Source: Kribbella solani
Lineage (GTDB): Bacteria; Actinomycetota; Actinomycetes; Propionibacteriales; Kribbellaceae
Direction: 5' to 3'
DNA: 64,000 bases
NCBI RefSeq assembly: GCF_014205295.1
Contig: NZ_JACHNF010000001.1
Coordinates: forward strand, 744,001-808,000
Shown here: one piece after another, positions 17,641 to 26,926 of the stretch
Numbering within the stretch: the stretch's first letter is position 1
Layout: every line of letters begins with the position of its first letter
Position numbers and translations under genes: made by a program
Notes under the pieces: generated by a model
Databases searched by the model: none
Seen by the model: the letters and a program-made list of their open reading frames with translations, nothing else
What the model was told of the DNA's origin: nothing

Positions 17641-18591
17641 ATGCACCCCTTGGCGCAACTGGTGCGCCGTCGCGTCGCGCTCACGGCCGTCCTGCTGATG
17701 GTCGTGTCCGGATCGACCTTCGTCCTGGTCTCGCTGTCGCCCGGAGACCCGGCCGAGCAGATCCTCGGTTTCAACGCCACCCCCGAGTCGATCGCGCGAC
17801 TCCGTTCGGCGATGGGATTGAACCAGCCGCTGTGGGACCAGTACTGGAACTGGATCCGGAGCGCGGCGACCGGTGATCTCGGCACCTCGATCAGCACCGG
17901 CACGCCGGTCGCGGACGCCATCTCCGCCCGGCTCCCGGTGACCTTGTCGCTCGTGGCCGGTGCCCTGCTGGTCACCTCGCTTCTGGGGGTCGGCGGAGGG
18001 GTTCTGGCCTCCCTGCGCGGAGGTGGTGTCGCTCGTGCGGTCGACGCCGTGGCGCTGCTCGGCTTCGCGTTGCCGAGCTTCTGGCTGGCGTCGGGGATGG
18101 TCGCGCTGTTCGCGGTCCGGCTCGGCTGGTTCCCGGCGATCGGCTACGTGCCTTTGGCCGAATCGCCGGCGGGGTGGCTGCGCTCGCTGGTCCTCCCGAT
18201 CGCAGCGCTGGCGTTGCCCAGCATCGCCTTCGTCGCCAAGCAGACCAGGGAATCGATGGCGGGCGCGCTCGACTCGGAGTACGTCCGGATGGGGCGCGCG
18301 CACGGCGTACCGGACCGTTCTCTGATCGGGCGGCACGCGCTGCGCAACGCGGCCATGCCGGTGGTGACGGTGATCGGCGTGCAGGCGGTCGGGCTGCTGG
18401 CCGGCACCTTGTTCGTGGAGAACGTCTTCTCGCTGCCCGGGCTGGGATCGCTGCTCGTCCAGTCAGCCCTCGGTCACGACGTACCCGTGGTGATGGGCAT
18501 CACGATGACGATCACGCTGCTGGTGGTAGCCGTGAACGCCGTCGTGGATCTCGCCTACACCTGGCTCAACCCGAGAGTGCGGACGTCATGA
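17641..18591 (+). CDS. ABC transporter permease (DppB-like)
   Basis: 316 aa, six membrane helices. N-terminal VRRRVALTAVLLMVVSGSTFVLVSLSPGDPAEQILG is the standard DppB opening (described in parts), and the EAA-type loop reads SEYVRMGRAHGVPDRSLIGRHALRNA. ATG 17641 has GGAGG 6-10 bases upstream. Pairs with the DppC half of the next protein to form the channel. Confidence 0.92.
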   Translation: MHPLAQLVRRRVALTAVLLMVVSGSTFVLVSLSPGDPAEQILGFNATPESIARLRSAMGLNQPLWDQYWNWIRSAATGDLGTSISTGTPVADAISARLPVTLSLVAGALLVTSLLGVGGGVLASLRGGGVARAVDAVALLGFALPSFWLASGMVALFAVRLGWFPAIGYVPLAESPAGWLRSLVLPIAALALPSIAFVAKQTRESMAGALDSEYVRMGRAHGVPDRSLIGRHALRNAAMPVVTVIGVQAVGLLAGTLFVENVFSLPGLGSLLVQSALGHDVPVVMGITMTITLLVVAVNAVVDLAYTWLNPRVRTS

Positions 18592-20462
18592 GCGGCTCGA
18601 TGCGCGGGCGGGGCGTGCGTAGCCCCATCACGATCCTGTGCCTGTTGTTCCTGCTGGCGCTGGCGATCGTCGCGGTAGTGGCGCCGATCCTGCTGCCTGA
18701 CGTCGCCGGTCAGCGTTCGGGCGATCTTCTGCACGTCAAGGAGGGCCCTTCCGGATCGCACTGGCTTGGTACTGACACCCAGGGCCGGGATGTCCTCGAC
18801 CGGCTCCTCGTGGGCACCCGGTTCACGCTCATCGGAGTCGTCGAAGGCGTGGCTGCCGGACTGTTGTTCGGGGTACCGATCGGCCTGGCGGCGGGCTACC
18901 TCCGAGGCCGGCTGGACCGGGCCGTCGGCTGGGTGGCCGAGCTGGCGATGTCGATTCCCGCGATCGTGATCGTCGTCCAGGTGCTCTCGATCTTCCGCGG
19001 CAGCCTGCTCGCCGCCATGGTCGTGTACGGCGCGCTGACCGCACCTGGACTCATGCGGGTGATCCGGTCGGTCGTGCTCCAGGTCAGGGAGGAGCTCTAC
19101 GTCTCGGCGGCCGTCGTTGCCGGGCTGAGCGTTCCGTACATCCTGTTCAGGCACGTGCTCCCGCGCATTCGCGGCGTTCTCGTCGTACAGACCGCGCTTC
19201 TGGCCGCCGGTGCGCTGCTGGTTCAGACCGGCCTCGCGTTCCTGGGGTTGCTGGTCTCGCCGCCCGCCCCGTCGTGGGGCGAGATGGTGGCGGACGGTCT
19301 CGGCATCATCGTGCTGCAGCCATGGCTGATCTGGCCACCCGGCATCGCGATCGTCCTGACCGTGCTGGCCTTCGGGTTCCTCGCCGATTCGTTCAGCGAC
19401 CGGGCCGAGGTCGTCCGCGTACGACGCCGCGGCACGGGGGCCGTCAAGGCTCGGCCGGCTCCGGAACGTACACCCCAGGACTCGCTGTTGAGCGTCACGG
19501 ACCTGCGCGTCACGATCTCGGGAGCCGCCGGCCCGAAACGGATCCTCGACGGTGTCAGCTTCAGCATCGCTGCCGGCGAGGCCGTGGGGCTGGTCGGTGA
19601 AAGTGGTTGCGGGAAGTCGATCACCGCCGCCGCGATCATTCGGCTGCTGCCACCAGGCGGTGTGCTGGAGAGCGGTGAAGTCGAGCTGGAGGGTCGACGG
19701 CTGTCGAGCCTGGCCGAGCAGGACCTGCGACGTCTGCGCGGCCGTGAGATCGGCTTCGTCGCACAGGAGCCGATGATCGCGCTAAACCCTGCGATGCGCA
19801 TCGGGGATCTGATCGGCGAGGTCGTGCGGGTCCACCACGGAGGGTCCAAAGCGGAGGTCCGCCGGCGAGTACTGGACCTGCTGAGCAGCGTGCGGTTGCC
19901 GAACCCCGCCGAGGTCGCCCGCCGCTACCCGCACGAACTGTCCGGGGGCATGGCACAGCGCGTCGGTATCGCCCGCGCGCTCGCCGGCGAGCCGAAGCTG
20001 CTCATCGCCGACGAGCCCACGACGGCGCTGGACGTGACGGTGCAGGCAGAGATCCTGCGGTTGCTGCGAGATCTCCGGGACAGCCGCGGGATGGCGCTGC
20101 TGCTGGTGACGCACGACTGGGGTGTCGTCGCGGACGTCTGCGATCGGGCCGTGGTCATGTACGCCGGGCAGGTCGTCGAGGACGCGACCGTGGCGAGTGT
20201 CTTTGCCGCGCCCAAGCACCCGTACTCGAAGCGGCTGCTCGAGTCCGACCCGCATCGGGTGGTCAAGGGAGCAATACTTCCGACGATCCCTGGGTCCGTG
20301 CCGGCGCCGGGTCAGTGGCCTGGCGGCTGCCGGTTCGCGCCGCGCTGCGCGTACGCCGAGGATCGCTGCGGCGAAGCAGCCGTACCGCTCGAGTACGCCG
20401 CCGCCGACCACCTCACCCGCTGCCTTCGCCGGCCCGAGCTCGAGGAGCTGAACGTCCTGTGA
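18588..20462 (+). CDS. Fused ABC permease-ATPase (DppC-DppD type)
   Basis: 624 aa. Residues ~1-282 are a DppC-like permease (HWLGTDTQGRDVLDRLLVGTR, five or six membrane helices). Residues ~298-624 are an oligopeptide-type ATPase with Walker A GESGCGKS, Q-loop AQEP, signature LSGGMAQRV, Walker B LLIADEPTTALD and the Cys-rich C-terminal tail (CRFAPRCAYAEDRC) that binds an iron-sulfur cluster in some Dpp ATPases. The frame is continuous with no stop between them, so the fusion is real in this sequence; similar fusions are known in actinobacteria. ATGA overlap upstream and GTGA downstream. Confidence 0.92.
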   Translation: MSGSMRGRGVRSPITILCLLFLLALAIVAVVAPILLPDVAGQRSGDLLHVKEGPSGSHWLGTDTQGRDVLDRLLVGTRFTLIGVVEGVAAGLLFGVPIGLAAGYLRGRLDRAVGWVAELAMSIPAIVIVVQVLSIFRGSLLAAMVVYGALTAPGLMRVIRSVVLQVREELYVSAAVVAGLSVPYILFRHVLPRIRGVLVVQTALLAAGALLVQTGLAFLGLLVSPPAPSWGEMVADGLGIIVLQPWLIWPPGIAIVLTVLAFGFLADSFSDRAEVVRVRRRGTGAVKARPAPERTPQDSLLSVTDLRVTISGAAGPKRILDGVSFSIAAGEAVGLVGESGCGKSITAAAIIRLLPPGGVLESGEVELEGRRLSSLAEQDLRRLRGREIGFVAQEPMIALNPAMRIGDLIGEVVRVHHGGSKAEVRRRVLDLLSSVRLPNPAEVARRYPHELSGGMAQRVGIARALAGEPKLLIADEPTTALDVTVQAEILRLLRDLRDSRGMALLLVTHDWGVVADVCDRAVVMYAGQVVEDATVASVFAAPKHPYSKRLLESDPHRVVKGAILPTIPGSVPAPGQWPGGCRFAPRCAYAEDRCGEAAVPLEYAAADHLTRCLRRPELEELNVL

Positions 20463-21313
20463 ACACACCCATGCTTCAGGTCACGGACCTGACGGTCGAA
20501 TACGTGCAGGGAGCCCGAAGACCACCCTTCCGCGCCGTCGACGGGGTCGATTTCGAACTGGCCGCGGGCGAGACGCTGGGGTTGGTCGGCGAGTCCGGAT
20601 CGGGGAAGTCGACGGTCGCGAAGGCGCTGTTGCGGCTGGTGCCGACGCATCGCGGCCGGATCACGTTCGAGGGCCGCGACCTTACCCACCTGACCGGCAA
20701 GGACCGGCGGGGATTGAGCTCGGCCATCCAGGTCGTGTTCCAGGACCCGTACAGCTCCTTCAACCCAGCACGAACCATCGGCGACTCGTTACGCGAGATG
20801 TTGCGCCCGCAGGGAATCCGTGACCGGAGCGTCGCCCAGGCGCGCGCCGCCGGTCTGATGGAGCGGGTCGGCCTCGATGCGTCCGCTCTGGACGGGTACC
20901 CGGGTGCCTTCTCCGGCGGGCAACGGCAGCGCATTGCCATCGCCCGCGCGCTGATGGTCGACCCGAAGCTGCTGATCTGCGACGAAGCGGTGAGTGCCCT
21001 GGATCTGTCGGTCCAGGCCCAAGTGATCAATCTGCTGCGCGAACTGCAGCAGGAGCGGAGGATCTCGTTGCTGTTCATCTCGCACGACCTCACGGTCGTC
21101 AACCACGTCTCCCAGCGGGTGATGGTTCTCTACAAGGGCCGTGTGATGGAGGCCGGCGACACCGATACGGTCTACAGCCATCCACGGCACCCGTACACTC
21201 GCGTCCTGCTTGATGCGGTGCCGATGCCCGACCCGGACGCGCAGCGCCGACGCCGGGCGAATCGCTTGTTGAGCCAGGAGACCCCGTCGGCGGCGCAAGG
21301 GGCTGACGCATGA
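20459..21313 (+). CDS. ABC transporter ATP-binding protein (DppF-like)
   Basis: 284 aa. Walker A GESGSGKST, Q-loop VFQDPYSSFNP (the typical OppF/DppF form), signature FSGGQRQRI, Walker B LLICDEAVSALD, H-loop ISHDL. GTG start overlaps the previous stop; ATG 20471 is an alternative. Forms the second ATPase of the five-domain importer. Confidence 0.92.
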   Translation: MNTPMLQVTDLTVEYVQGARRPPFRAVDGVDFELAAGETLGLVGESGSGKSTVAKALLRLVPTHRGRITFEGRDLTHLTGKDRRGLSSAIQVVFQDPYSSFNPARTIGDSLREMLRPQGIRDRSVAQARAAGLMERVGLDASALDGYPGAFSGGQRQRIAIARALMVDPKLLICDEAVSALDLSVQAQVINLLRELQQERRISLLFISHDLTVVNHVSQRVMVLYKGRVMEAGDTDTVYSHPRHPYTRVLLDAVPMPDPDAQRRRRANRLLSQETPSAAQGADA

Positions 21314-22167
21314 CGGCACCGGATGTCGACGAGGACGCGACTCGTGTGGTGGTGCGGGATCTCACTGTCGCCGGTCCGCACGGTGATGTCCCGGCACGGC
21401 TGTATCGCAGCCCGGGCAGGCTCCCACTTGCCGGCCTGGTCTGGGTGCACGGCGGTGCCTTCGTTTCCGGTGATCTCGACATGCCCGAGGCCGACTGGGT
21501 CGCTGGACGGCTGGCAGCGCGAGGAATCGCGGTCCTTTCGCTCGACTACCGCAAGGCCAAGGACGGTGTGCAGTACCCGGTCCCCTCGGACGACGTACTG
21601 GCGGGATGGACCTGGGCCGTCGAACACGTCGACGTCCTCGGAGTACCCGTGCAGCGGCTGCACCTCGGTGGCGCGAGCGCCGGCGGCAACCTGGTCGCAG
21701 GCGTGACCAAGCGGCTGCGCGACGGCGCGGGCCGCCTGCCTACCTCGCTGGTACTCGCCTATCCGGTCGTTCATCCGGAGCTGCCGGTCGACGGGCCTGT
21801 CGACGTTGCCGGTCTCGAAGAGCTCGCGGGCGATCACTACTTCTCGCCCGAGCTCACCCGGCGGATGACGGTCAACTATGTCGGCGGCGACGAGCGGCTG
21901 CTGACCCACCCGTACGCCTTTCCCTCCAACGGCGCGGTCGGCGGGCAGCCGCCGGTCTACGTCATGAATTGCGAGTACGACTCCTTGCGAGCGTCCGGGC
22001 ACGCGTACGCCGTCCTGCTCGCGGAAGCGGGCGTCATCGTCCGCGAGGAGACCTTGGCCCGCACGCAGCACGGCGCGCTGAACCGCCCCGGCGGCGAGGC
22101 GCTGCGCTCCCTCGACGGCATCACGTCCTGGATTCTCGAGGGTCCGGACGGGCCGAATGCCGGCTGA
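21310..22167 (+). CDS. Alpha/beta hydrolase (HSL/esterase family)
   Basis: 285 aa. Oxyanion motif VWVHGGAF (HGGAF), nucleophile elbow GGASAGGNL, Asp in MNCEYDSLRASG and His in ARTQHGALN: the hormone-sensitive-lipase type catalytic triad. No signal peptide. Coupled to the importer by ATGA overlap and to the rhamnosidase by an 11-base overlap. It probably deacylates the imported glycoside before or after rhamnose removal, which is inferred from context. Confidence 0.88.
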   Translation: MTAPDVDEDATRVVVRDLTVAGPHGDVPARLYRSPGRLPLAGLVWVHGGAFVSGDLDMPEADWVAGRLAARGIAVLSLDYRKAKDGVQYPVPSDDVLAGWTWAVEHVDVLGVPVQRLHLGGASAGGNLVAGVTKRLRDGAGRLPTSLVLAYPVVHPELPVDGPVDVAGLEELAGDHYFSPELTRRMTVNYVGGDERLLTHPYAFPSNGAVGGQPPVYVMNCEYDSLRASGHAYAVLLAEAGVIVREETLARTQHGALNRPGGEALRSLDGITSWILEGPDGPNAG

Positions 22168-24847
22168 AGTACGAATCCGCGACCGCCCCGATCGGAGTAC
22201 TTTGAACGCCCCGAATCGCCCGTACGCCCTGCGCGTCGACCACCTCACCACCCCGCTTGGGATCGGTCCGGAGACACCTCGGGTGTCCTGGAAGTTGCCG
22301 CCGGGGGCCGCGGCCCAGCACGCCTACCGGATCGTGGCCAACGGTTGGGACTCGGGCAGAGTCGAGTCGGAACAGTCGACCTGGTTGCCTGTGGCAATGG
22401 TTCCGGCGTCCGGTCTTGCGGTGACCTGGAAGGTGAAGACCTGGACCGATCTGGGTGAGAGTGAGTGGTCCGCGCCCAGTACGTGGGAGGTCGGGCTGCT
22501 TACTGCCGACTGGAGGGCCGAGTGGATCGGTCCGGTCGAGGTCGTGGGCCTTCCGGCCAGGCAACGACCGGCCTTCCAGCTCGGCGGCGCCGTCTCGATC
22601 ACCGGAGAGGTCGTGCGGGCGCGCTTGTACGCGACGGCCCACGGTGTGTACGAGGCCTTCGTCAACGGGCGCCGAGTCGGCGATCACGAGCTGACGCCGG
22701 GGTGGACCGCGTACAACAGCCGGCTGCAGGTTCAGACCTTCGACGTCACCGACCTGCTCGTACCGGGTGTGAACATGCTCGGGGCGTTGTTGTCGGATGG
22801 GTGGTGGCGCGGCCAGAACAGCGTTGCCCGCAGAGTCGACGACTACGGCACCAGCACTGCCTTCCTTGCACAGCTCGTCGTGACTTTCGCGGACGGTTCG
22901 CAGGTCGTCACCGGGACCGATGAGGGATGGCGATCGATTCCCAGTCACGTACTGGGCGCCGACCTGATCGCGGGCGAGGTGCACGATTTGCGGCGGCGTG
23001 TTTCGTGGAGTGGCTGGCGTGACTGGCAACCCGTCGTACCGCAGCACCATGGATATGACCGCCTGTGCCCGTCCCCGGCACCGCCCGTGCGCCGGATCGA
23101 GGAACTGCGTCCGGTGTCGGTCCGGGAACTGTCGTCCGGGCGGTGGCTGGTCGACGTCGGCCAGAACATCAACGGCTGGGTGCGGTTGCGCGGGCTCGGC
23201 AGCACCGGAACCGAGATCACGCTCACCTACGGCGAATGGCTCGATCGGGACGGGGATGTCACCCAGGACCACGTGGCGTGGCCGGCCTCCACCGAGGTCG
23301 ACCGGTCGGTCCCGTTCCAGGTCGACCGGGTCGTGGCCGCCGGCAACGATGATGACGTCTTCGAGCCCAGACACAGTACGAAGGGCTTCCAGTACGTGCG
23401 GGTGGAGGGCTACGAAGGGACACTCACGGCTGACGACGTGACCGCTGTGGTCGTACACACCGACCTCGAGCGTCGCGGGTCGTTCGCGTGCTCGGATCCC
23501 CGGCTCGAGGCCATCCATCGGATCGCCGTGTGGAGCTTCCGCGACAACGCCTGCGACATTCCCACCGACTGCCCGACCCGGGAGCGGGCGGGCTGGACCG
23601 GGGACTGGCAGATCTACGTCGAGACAGCCGCGTTCCTGTACGACGTCGGTGGCTTCTCCGTGAAGTGGCTGCGGGACCTCGCGGCCGAGCAACGACCCGA
23701 CGGGAGGGTCACCAATCTGGTGCCCGAGTCGCATCCCGGTGACGCCCGGGCACCCACCTATTGGCCCGACCTGGAGGGGTCGGCCGGATGGGGCGACGCC
23801 GCCGTGCACGTGCCGTGGCAGATCTACCGAGCGACCGGCGATGAGCGCGTACTCGCCGACCAGTGGCAGTCGATGCGCGCGTGGGTCGACTACGCCGCCG
23901 CGACGGCCGCGGGGGAGCGGCATCCAGCGAGGGTGGAACGCCGCGCCGAGCCCGCGGCCCATGAACGGTTGGTTTGGGACACCGGCTGGCACTTCGGCGA
24001 ATGGCTCGAGCCGGGCCAGGACGTTCCGGCAGCGATCAAGGCCGCCTTCAGCGCGGATCACGGTCCGGTGGCAACCGCCTATCTGCACCGTTCCGCCCAC
24101 CAACTGGCGCAGGCCGCGAGGATCCTGGGCCGCGACCTCGACGCGGCGCGGTACGCCCGGCTCGCTGCCGACGTCGCGACGGCGTGGCAGCGTGAGTTCC
24201 TGACCGGCGACGGCCAGGTGACCCCCGGCACCCAGGCGACCTATGTACGGGCGCTCGCCTTCGGGTTGATCCCAGCGCCGTTGCGCGCCGCCGCCGCGGG
24301 CCGACTCGCCGAGCTGGTGCGCGCGGGCGGGTACCGCGTCGGCACCGGTTTCCTCGCCACCGCACAGCTGCTTCCCGTACTCGCCGAGCACGGGTACGTC
24401 GACGTCGCGTACGAACTGCTTCTCCAGCACCGCGAGCCGTCGTGGCTGGTCATGGTCGACCGTGGCGCCACCACCATCTGGGAGGAGTGGGACGGTATTC
24501 GCGCGGACGGCACCCCGCACGCGTCCCTCAACCACTACAGCAAAGGCGCGGTGATCAGCTTCCTGCACCAGTACGTCGCCGGCCTCCAACTCCTCGAACC
24601 CGGCTGGCGCCGCTTCCGCGTCGCCCCACACCCAGGCAGCGGACTCAACTGGGCCGAGGCACAACATGAAAGCCCCTACGGAACCATAGCCACCCACTGG
24701 GAACGCCAAGGCAACACTTTGAAACTAAAGGTCCAGGTCCCACCCGGCACAACCGCCGACATTCCCCACCCCAACGCAGCAACCCAGATCCTCACGAGCG
24801 GCACGCACACCCTCACGTACACCCCACCAAGACCCAACGCCGAATAA
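22157..24847 (+). CDS. Alpha-L-rhamnosidase, GH78
   Basis: 896 aa. N-terminal fibronectin-like and beta-sandwich domains (ALRVDHLTTPLGI, RARLYATAHGVYEAFVNGRRVGDHELTPGWTAYNSR, in parts), then the (alpha/alpha)6 catalytic barrel and a C-terminal beta domain (SYGTIATHWERQG-like). The general acid is Glu476 in DCPTRERAGWTGD and the probable base Glu776 in TTIWEEWDGI. No signal peptide, so it acts in the cytoplasm on imported rhamnosides. ATG 22157 overlaps the hydrolase gene; TTG 22202 has a better-placed GGAG and matches the usual domain start, so the true protein may be 15 residues shorter. Confidence 0.92.
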   Translation: MPAEVRIRDRPDRSTLNAPNRPYALRVDHLTTPLGIGPETPRVSWKLPPGAAAQHAYRIVANGWDSGRVESEQSTWLPVAMVPASGLAVTWKVKTWTDLGESEWSAPSTWEVGLLTADWRAEWIGPVEVVGLPARQRPAFQLGGAVSITGEVVRARLYATAHGVYEAFVNGRRVGDHELTPGWTAYNSRLQVQTFDVTDLLVPGVNMLGALLSDGWWRGQNSVARRVDDYGTSTAFLAQLVVTFADGSQVVTGTDEGWRSIPSHVLGADLIAGEVHDLRRRVSWSGWRDWQPVVPQHHGYDRLCPSPAPPVRRIEELRPVSVRELSSGRWLVDVGQNINGWVRLRGLGSTGTEITLTYGEWLDRDGDVTQDHVAWPASTEVDRSVPFQVDRVVAAGNDDDVFEPRHSTKGFQYVRVEGYEGTLTADDVTAVVVHTDLERRGSFACSDPRLEAIHRIAVWSFRDNACDIPTDCPTRERAGWTGDWQIYVETAAFLYDVGGFSVKWLRDLAAEQRPDGRVTNLVPESHPGDARAPTYWPDLEGSAGWGDAAVHVPWQIYRATGDERVLADQWQSMRAWVDYAAATAAGERHPARVERRAEPAAHERLVWDTGWHFGEWLEPGQDVPAAIKAAFSADHGPVATAYLHRSAHQLAQAARILGRDLDAARYARLAADVATAWQREFLTGDGQVTPGTQATYVRALAFGLIPAPLRAAAAGRLAELVRAGGYRVGTGFLATAQLLPVLAEHGYVDVAYELLLQHREPSWLVMVDRGATTIWEEWDGIRADGTPHASLNHYSKGAVISFLHQYVAGLQLLEPGWRRFRVAPHPGSGLNWAEAQHESPYGTIATHWERQGNTLKLKVQVPPGTTADIPHPNAATQILTSGTHTLTYTPPRPNAE

Positions 24848-24873
24848 CCGGCGCGGCCAGCGGATCGCGCCGG
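24848..24873. terminator. Hairpin terminator between convergent genes
   Basis: Perfect 8-bp stem CCGGCGCG / CGCGCCGG with a 10-base loop, directly after the rhamnosidase stop and before the end of the convergent ABC-2 gene. No U-tract, which is usual in actinobacteria. Confidence 0.6.
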
Positions 24874-24882
24874 AAGTGCCTG

Positions 24883-25497
24883 TCAGGCGTCTCTGGAGTG
24901 GAAGGTGCGGATTGCGAGGGTGGTTAGGCCTGCTGCCCAGGTGGAGAGGGTCAGCCAGTTGGTGCTGTCTGGGAGGTAGGTGGTGAGTGATGTGTGGGCT
25001 TGTAGTAGGGGGCCGAGGATGAAGTAGTAGGTGAGGAGGCTGACCAGGGCCGGGACTGTTTTTCGGAGTAGGGTGCCGGTTGCGTGGGCGATGATTGTGG
25101 TGGCGGTCAAGTAGCCGATCGCGCGGAGGTCGGCGGGGCCGTCGATGAGGGCGGTGATGGCGACGGTGGTACCGGCGACGGGGAGCGTGACGAGCAAGAG
25201 CGCGACGAGTTTCGCGCCGTACGTGGTGATCCGTCGAGGTACGGCGAGCAGCGTCGTACGGATCTGTCCGCCCTGGTACTCAGAGGTGATCGGCAGCAGG
25301 CCGAGTACGACGAACCCGGCCGGCACCGCGCCGGACAGCGCGTCGGCACCGTCCTGGCCGGCGTTGACGAAAGCGACGGTGAGCAGCGCAGTGAGCGCCC
25401 AGGTCCCGACGACGGTGTAGCCGATCGCCGGGAGGGTACTGAGCTTCAACAGCTCGGCCCGGAGCGCGTCGATCGACGGCGTGGCGCGTGGTGTCAT
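24883..25497 (-). CDS. ABC-2 type transporter permease
   Basis: 204 aa, about six membrane helices. The N-terminal ALRAELLKLSTLPAIGYTV is the typical ABC-2 lead-in of actinobacterial exporters, with ITSEYQGGQIRTTLLAVPRR after TM2. Last gene of a three-gene exporter operon (ATPase, permease, permease) joined by ATGA overlaps. Substrate unknown. Confidence 0.85.
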   Translation of the reverse strand: MTPRATPSIDALRAELLKLSTLPAIGYTVVGTWALTALLTVAFVNAGQDGADALSGAVPAGFVVLGLLPITSEYQGGQIRTTLLAVPRRITTYGAKLVALLLVTLPVAGTTVAITALIDGPADLRAIGYLTATTIIAHATGTLLRKTVPALVSLLTYYFILGPLLQAHTSLTTYLPDSTNWLTLSTWAAGLTTLAIRTFHSRDA

Positions 25498-26216
25498 GCG
25501 TCACGCCGGGTGAACACGGTGACGCCGATCGCGGCGACCAGTACGACCCACAGCCCCATCACCAGGCCGCCGGTCACCGGGGCGATCTCGGCGGAACCAC
25601 GGAGGTCGCGGAGGAACATCCGCATCCCGGCCAGGTCCGGCAGGTAGTTCGCCAAGCGTGTCACCTTGGTCAGCAGGAAGCTCACCGAGACGACAGACAT
25701 GTTCACGATGAAGAACGTCAGCGGGATGATCCCGCTGCGGGTGACGAGGGTGATGGCTCCCGTGAGCAGAGCAGTGAGGATCCAGTACGCCGTGACGCCG
25801 ACGACTCGCGGCAGCTCCGCAGTACCGATGGCGGTTCCGGTGAGCGAGGTCGTAGTCAGTGTGATGGCCGAGCTGACGAGCGCGAGCAATGCGACCGTCA
25901 TCGACAACGCCGCGGCCTTCGCCAGCAGGAACCGTGACCGCGACGCCGCCGCGGTCAGGCTGGTCGTGACTTGCCGCCCGCCACCGGACTCGGCGCCTTC
26001 GGCGAGGTACTCGCTGCTGACCGCCGCCACCCCGAGCACGATCGCCCCGATGACACCGACGGCCAGGGACTGGAACCCGGCGTCCACGCCCCGGGACACG
26101 TCGCCGCGGGAGTTGAGGGCGGCCACTCCGGCGGGCAGGATCACGGCGAGCGCGGTCGCGAGCCAGGACGCCGGGAGCGTCGCGAGCTTGAGCAGTTCGG
26201 CGCGGATCAGTTTCAT
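25494..26216 (-). CDS. ABC-2 type transporter permease
   Basis: 240 aa, six membrane helices, MKLIRAELLKLATLPASW at the N-terminus and SSEYLAEGAESGGGRQVTTSL in the cytoplasmic loop. Paralogue of the next gene; the two probably form a heterodimeric channel. ATGA overlaps on both sides. Confidence 0.85.
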   Translation of the reverse strand: MKLIRAELLKLATLPASWLATALAVILPAGVAALNSRGDVSRGVDAGFQSLAVGVIGAIVLGVAAVSSEYLAEGAESGGGRQVTTSLTAAASRSRFLLAKAAALSMTVALLALVSSAITLTTTSLTGTAIGTAELPRVVGVTAYWILTALLTGAITLVTRSGIIPLTFFIVNMSVVSVSFLLTKVTRLANYLPDLAGMRMFLRDLRGSAEIAPVTGGLVMGLWVVLVAAIGVTVFTRRDA

Positions 26217-26926
26217 CGCGGGCCTCCTTGCGGTGCGCCGGTGAGGGCGAAGTACGCGTTCTCGACCGAGCCGTGCTCGCCGACCACCTCCGGCAAGGTG
26301 CCCTGGGCAACTATTCGGCCGTGGTGGATGACCACGACGTCGTCGACGGTTTCGGCGACCTCGCCGAGGAAGTGGCTCGACAGCAGAACGGTCCGGCCGG
26401 TAGCGGCCCGATCGCGGAGGAAGGTCCGCATCCAGCGGATGCCCTCGGGGTCGAGGCCGTTCACCGGCTCGTCGAGGATCAGGATCTCCGGGTCGCCGAG
26501 CAGCGCGGCGGCGAGGCCGAGCCGGCGGCCCATGCCGAGCGAGTAGCCCCGTACGCGGCGGCGGGCATCGTTGGTGAGACCGACGACTTCGAGTACCTCC
26601 GCGACCCGGGCCGGCGGGAGGCCACCGGCGGCGGCGAGCCAGCGCAGGTGCCCGCGAGCGGTCCGGGACCGATGCGCTCCGGAACCGTCGAGGAGCGCGC
26701 CGACCTTCGTCAGTGGGTCTTTCAGCCGGCCGAACGGGACGCCGTCGACGAGCGCCGTACCAGAGGTGGCCGAATCCAGTCCGAGCAGAATGCGCAGCGT
26801 CGAGGTCTTCCCGGCGCCGTTCGGCCCGAGGAACGCCGTCACCCGCCCCGGCCGCGCTTCGAAGCTGATGCCGGACAATATCTCCCGCGACCCGCGCCGC
26901 TTGCTGAGCTCATGTATCGAAAGCAT
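26213..26926 (-). CDS. ABC exporter ATP-binding protein
   Basis: 237 aa. Walker A GPNGAGKTST, signature YSLGMGRR, Walker B ILILDEPVNGLDPEGI, H-loop SSHFL: the DRI-type ATPase of antibiotic or lipid exporters. ATG 26926 taken as start; an ATG at 26959 would add 11 unusual residues (LWGGSALGWG). Heads the ABC-2 operon. Confidence 0.88.
   Translation of the reverse strand: MLSIHELSKRRGSREILSGISFEARPGRVTAFLGPNGAGKTSTLRILLGLDSATSGTALVDGVPFGRLKDPLTKVGALLDGSGAHRSRTARGHLRWLAAAGGLPPARVAEVLEVVGLTNDARRRVRGYSLGMGRRLGLAAALLGDPEILILDEPVNGLDPEGIRWMRTFLRDRAATGRTVLLSSHFLGEVAETVDDVVVIHHGRIVAQGTLPEVVGEHGSVENAYFALTGAPQGGPR

Noticed and set aside
18174..20462. Permease-ATPase fusion suspected to be an assembly or frameshift artefact
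   Set aside because: The frame is continuous, both halves are full length and a ~15-residue linker joins them; such fusions are known in actinobacterial Dpp systems.
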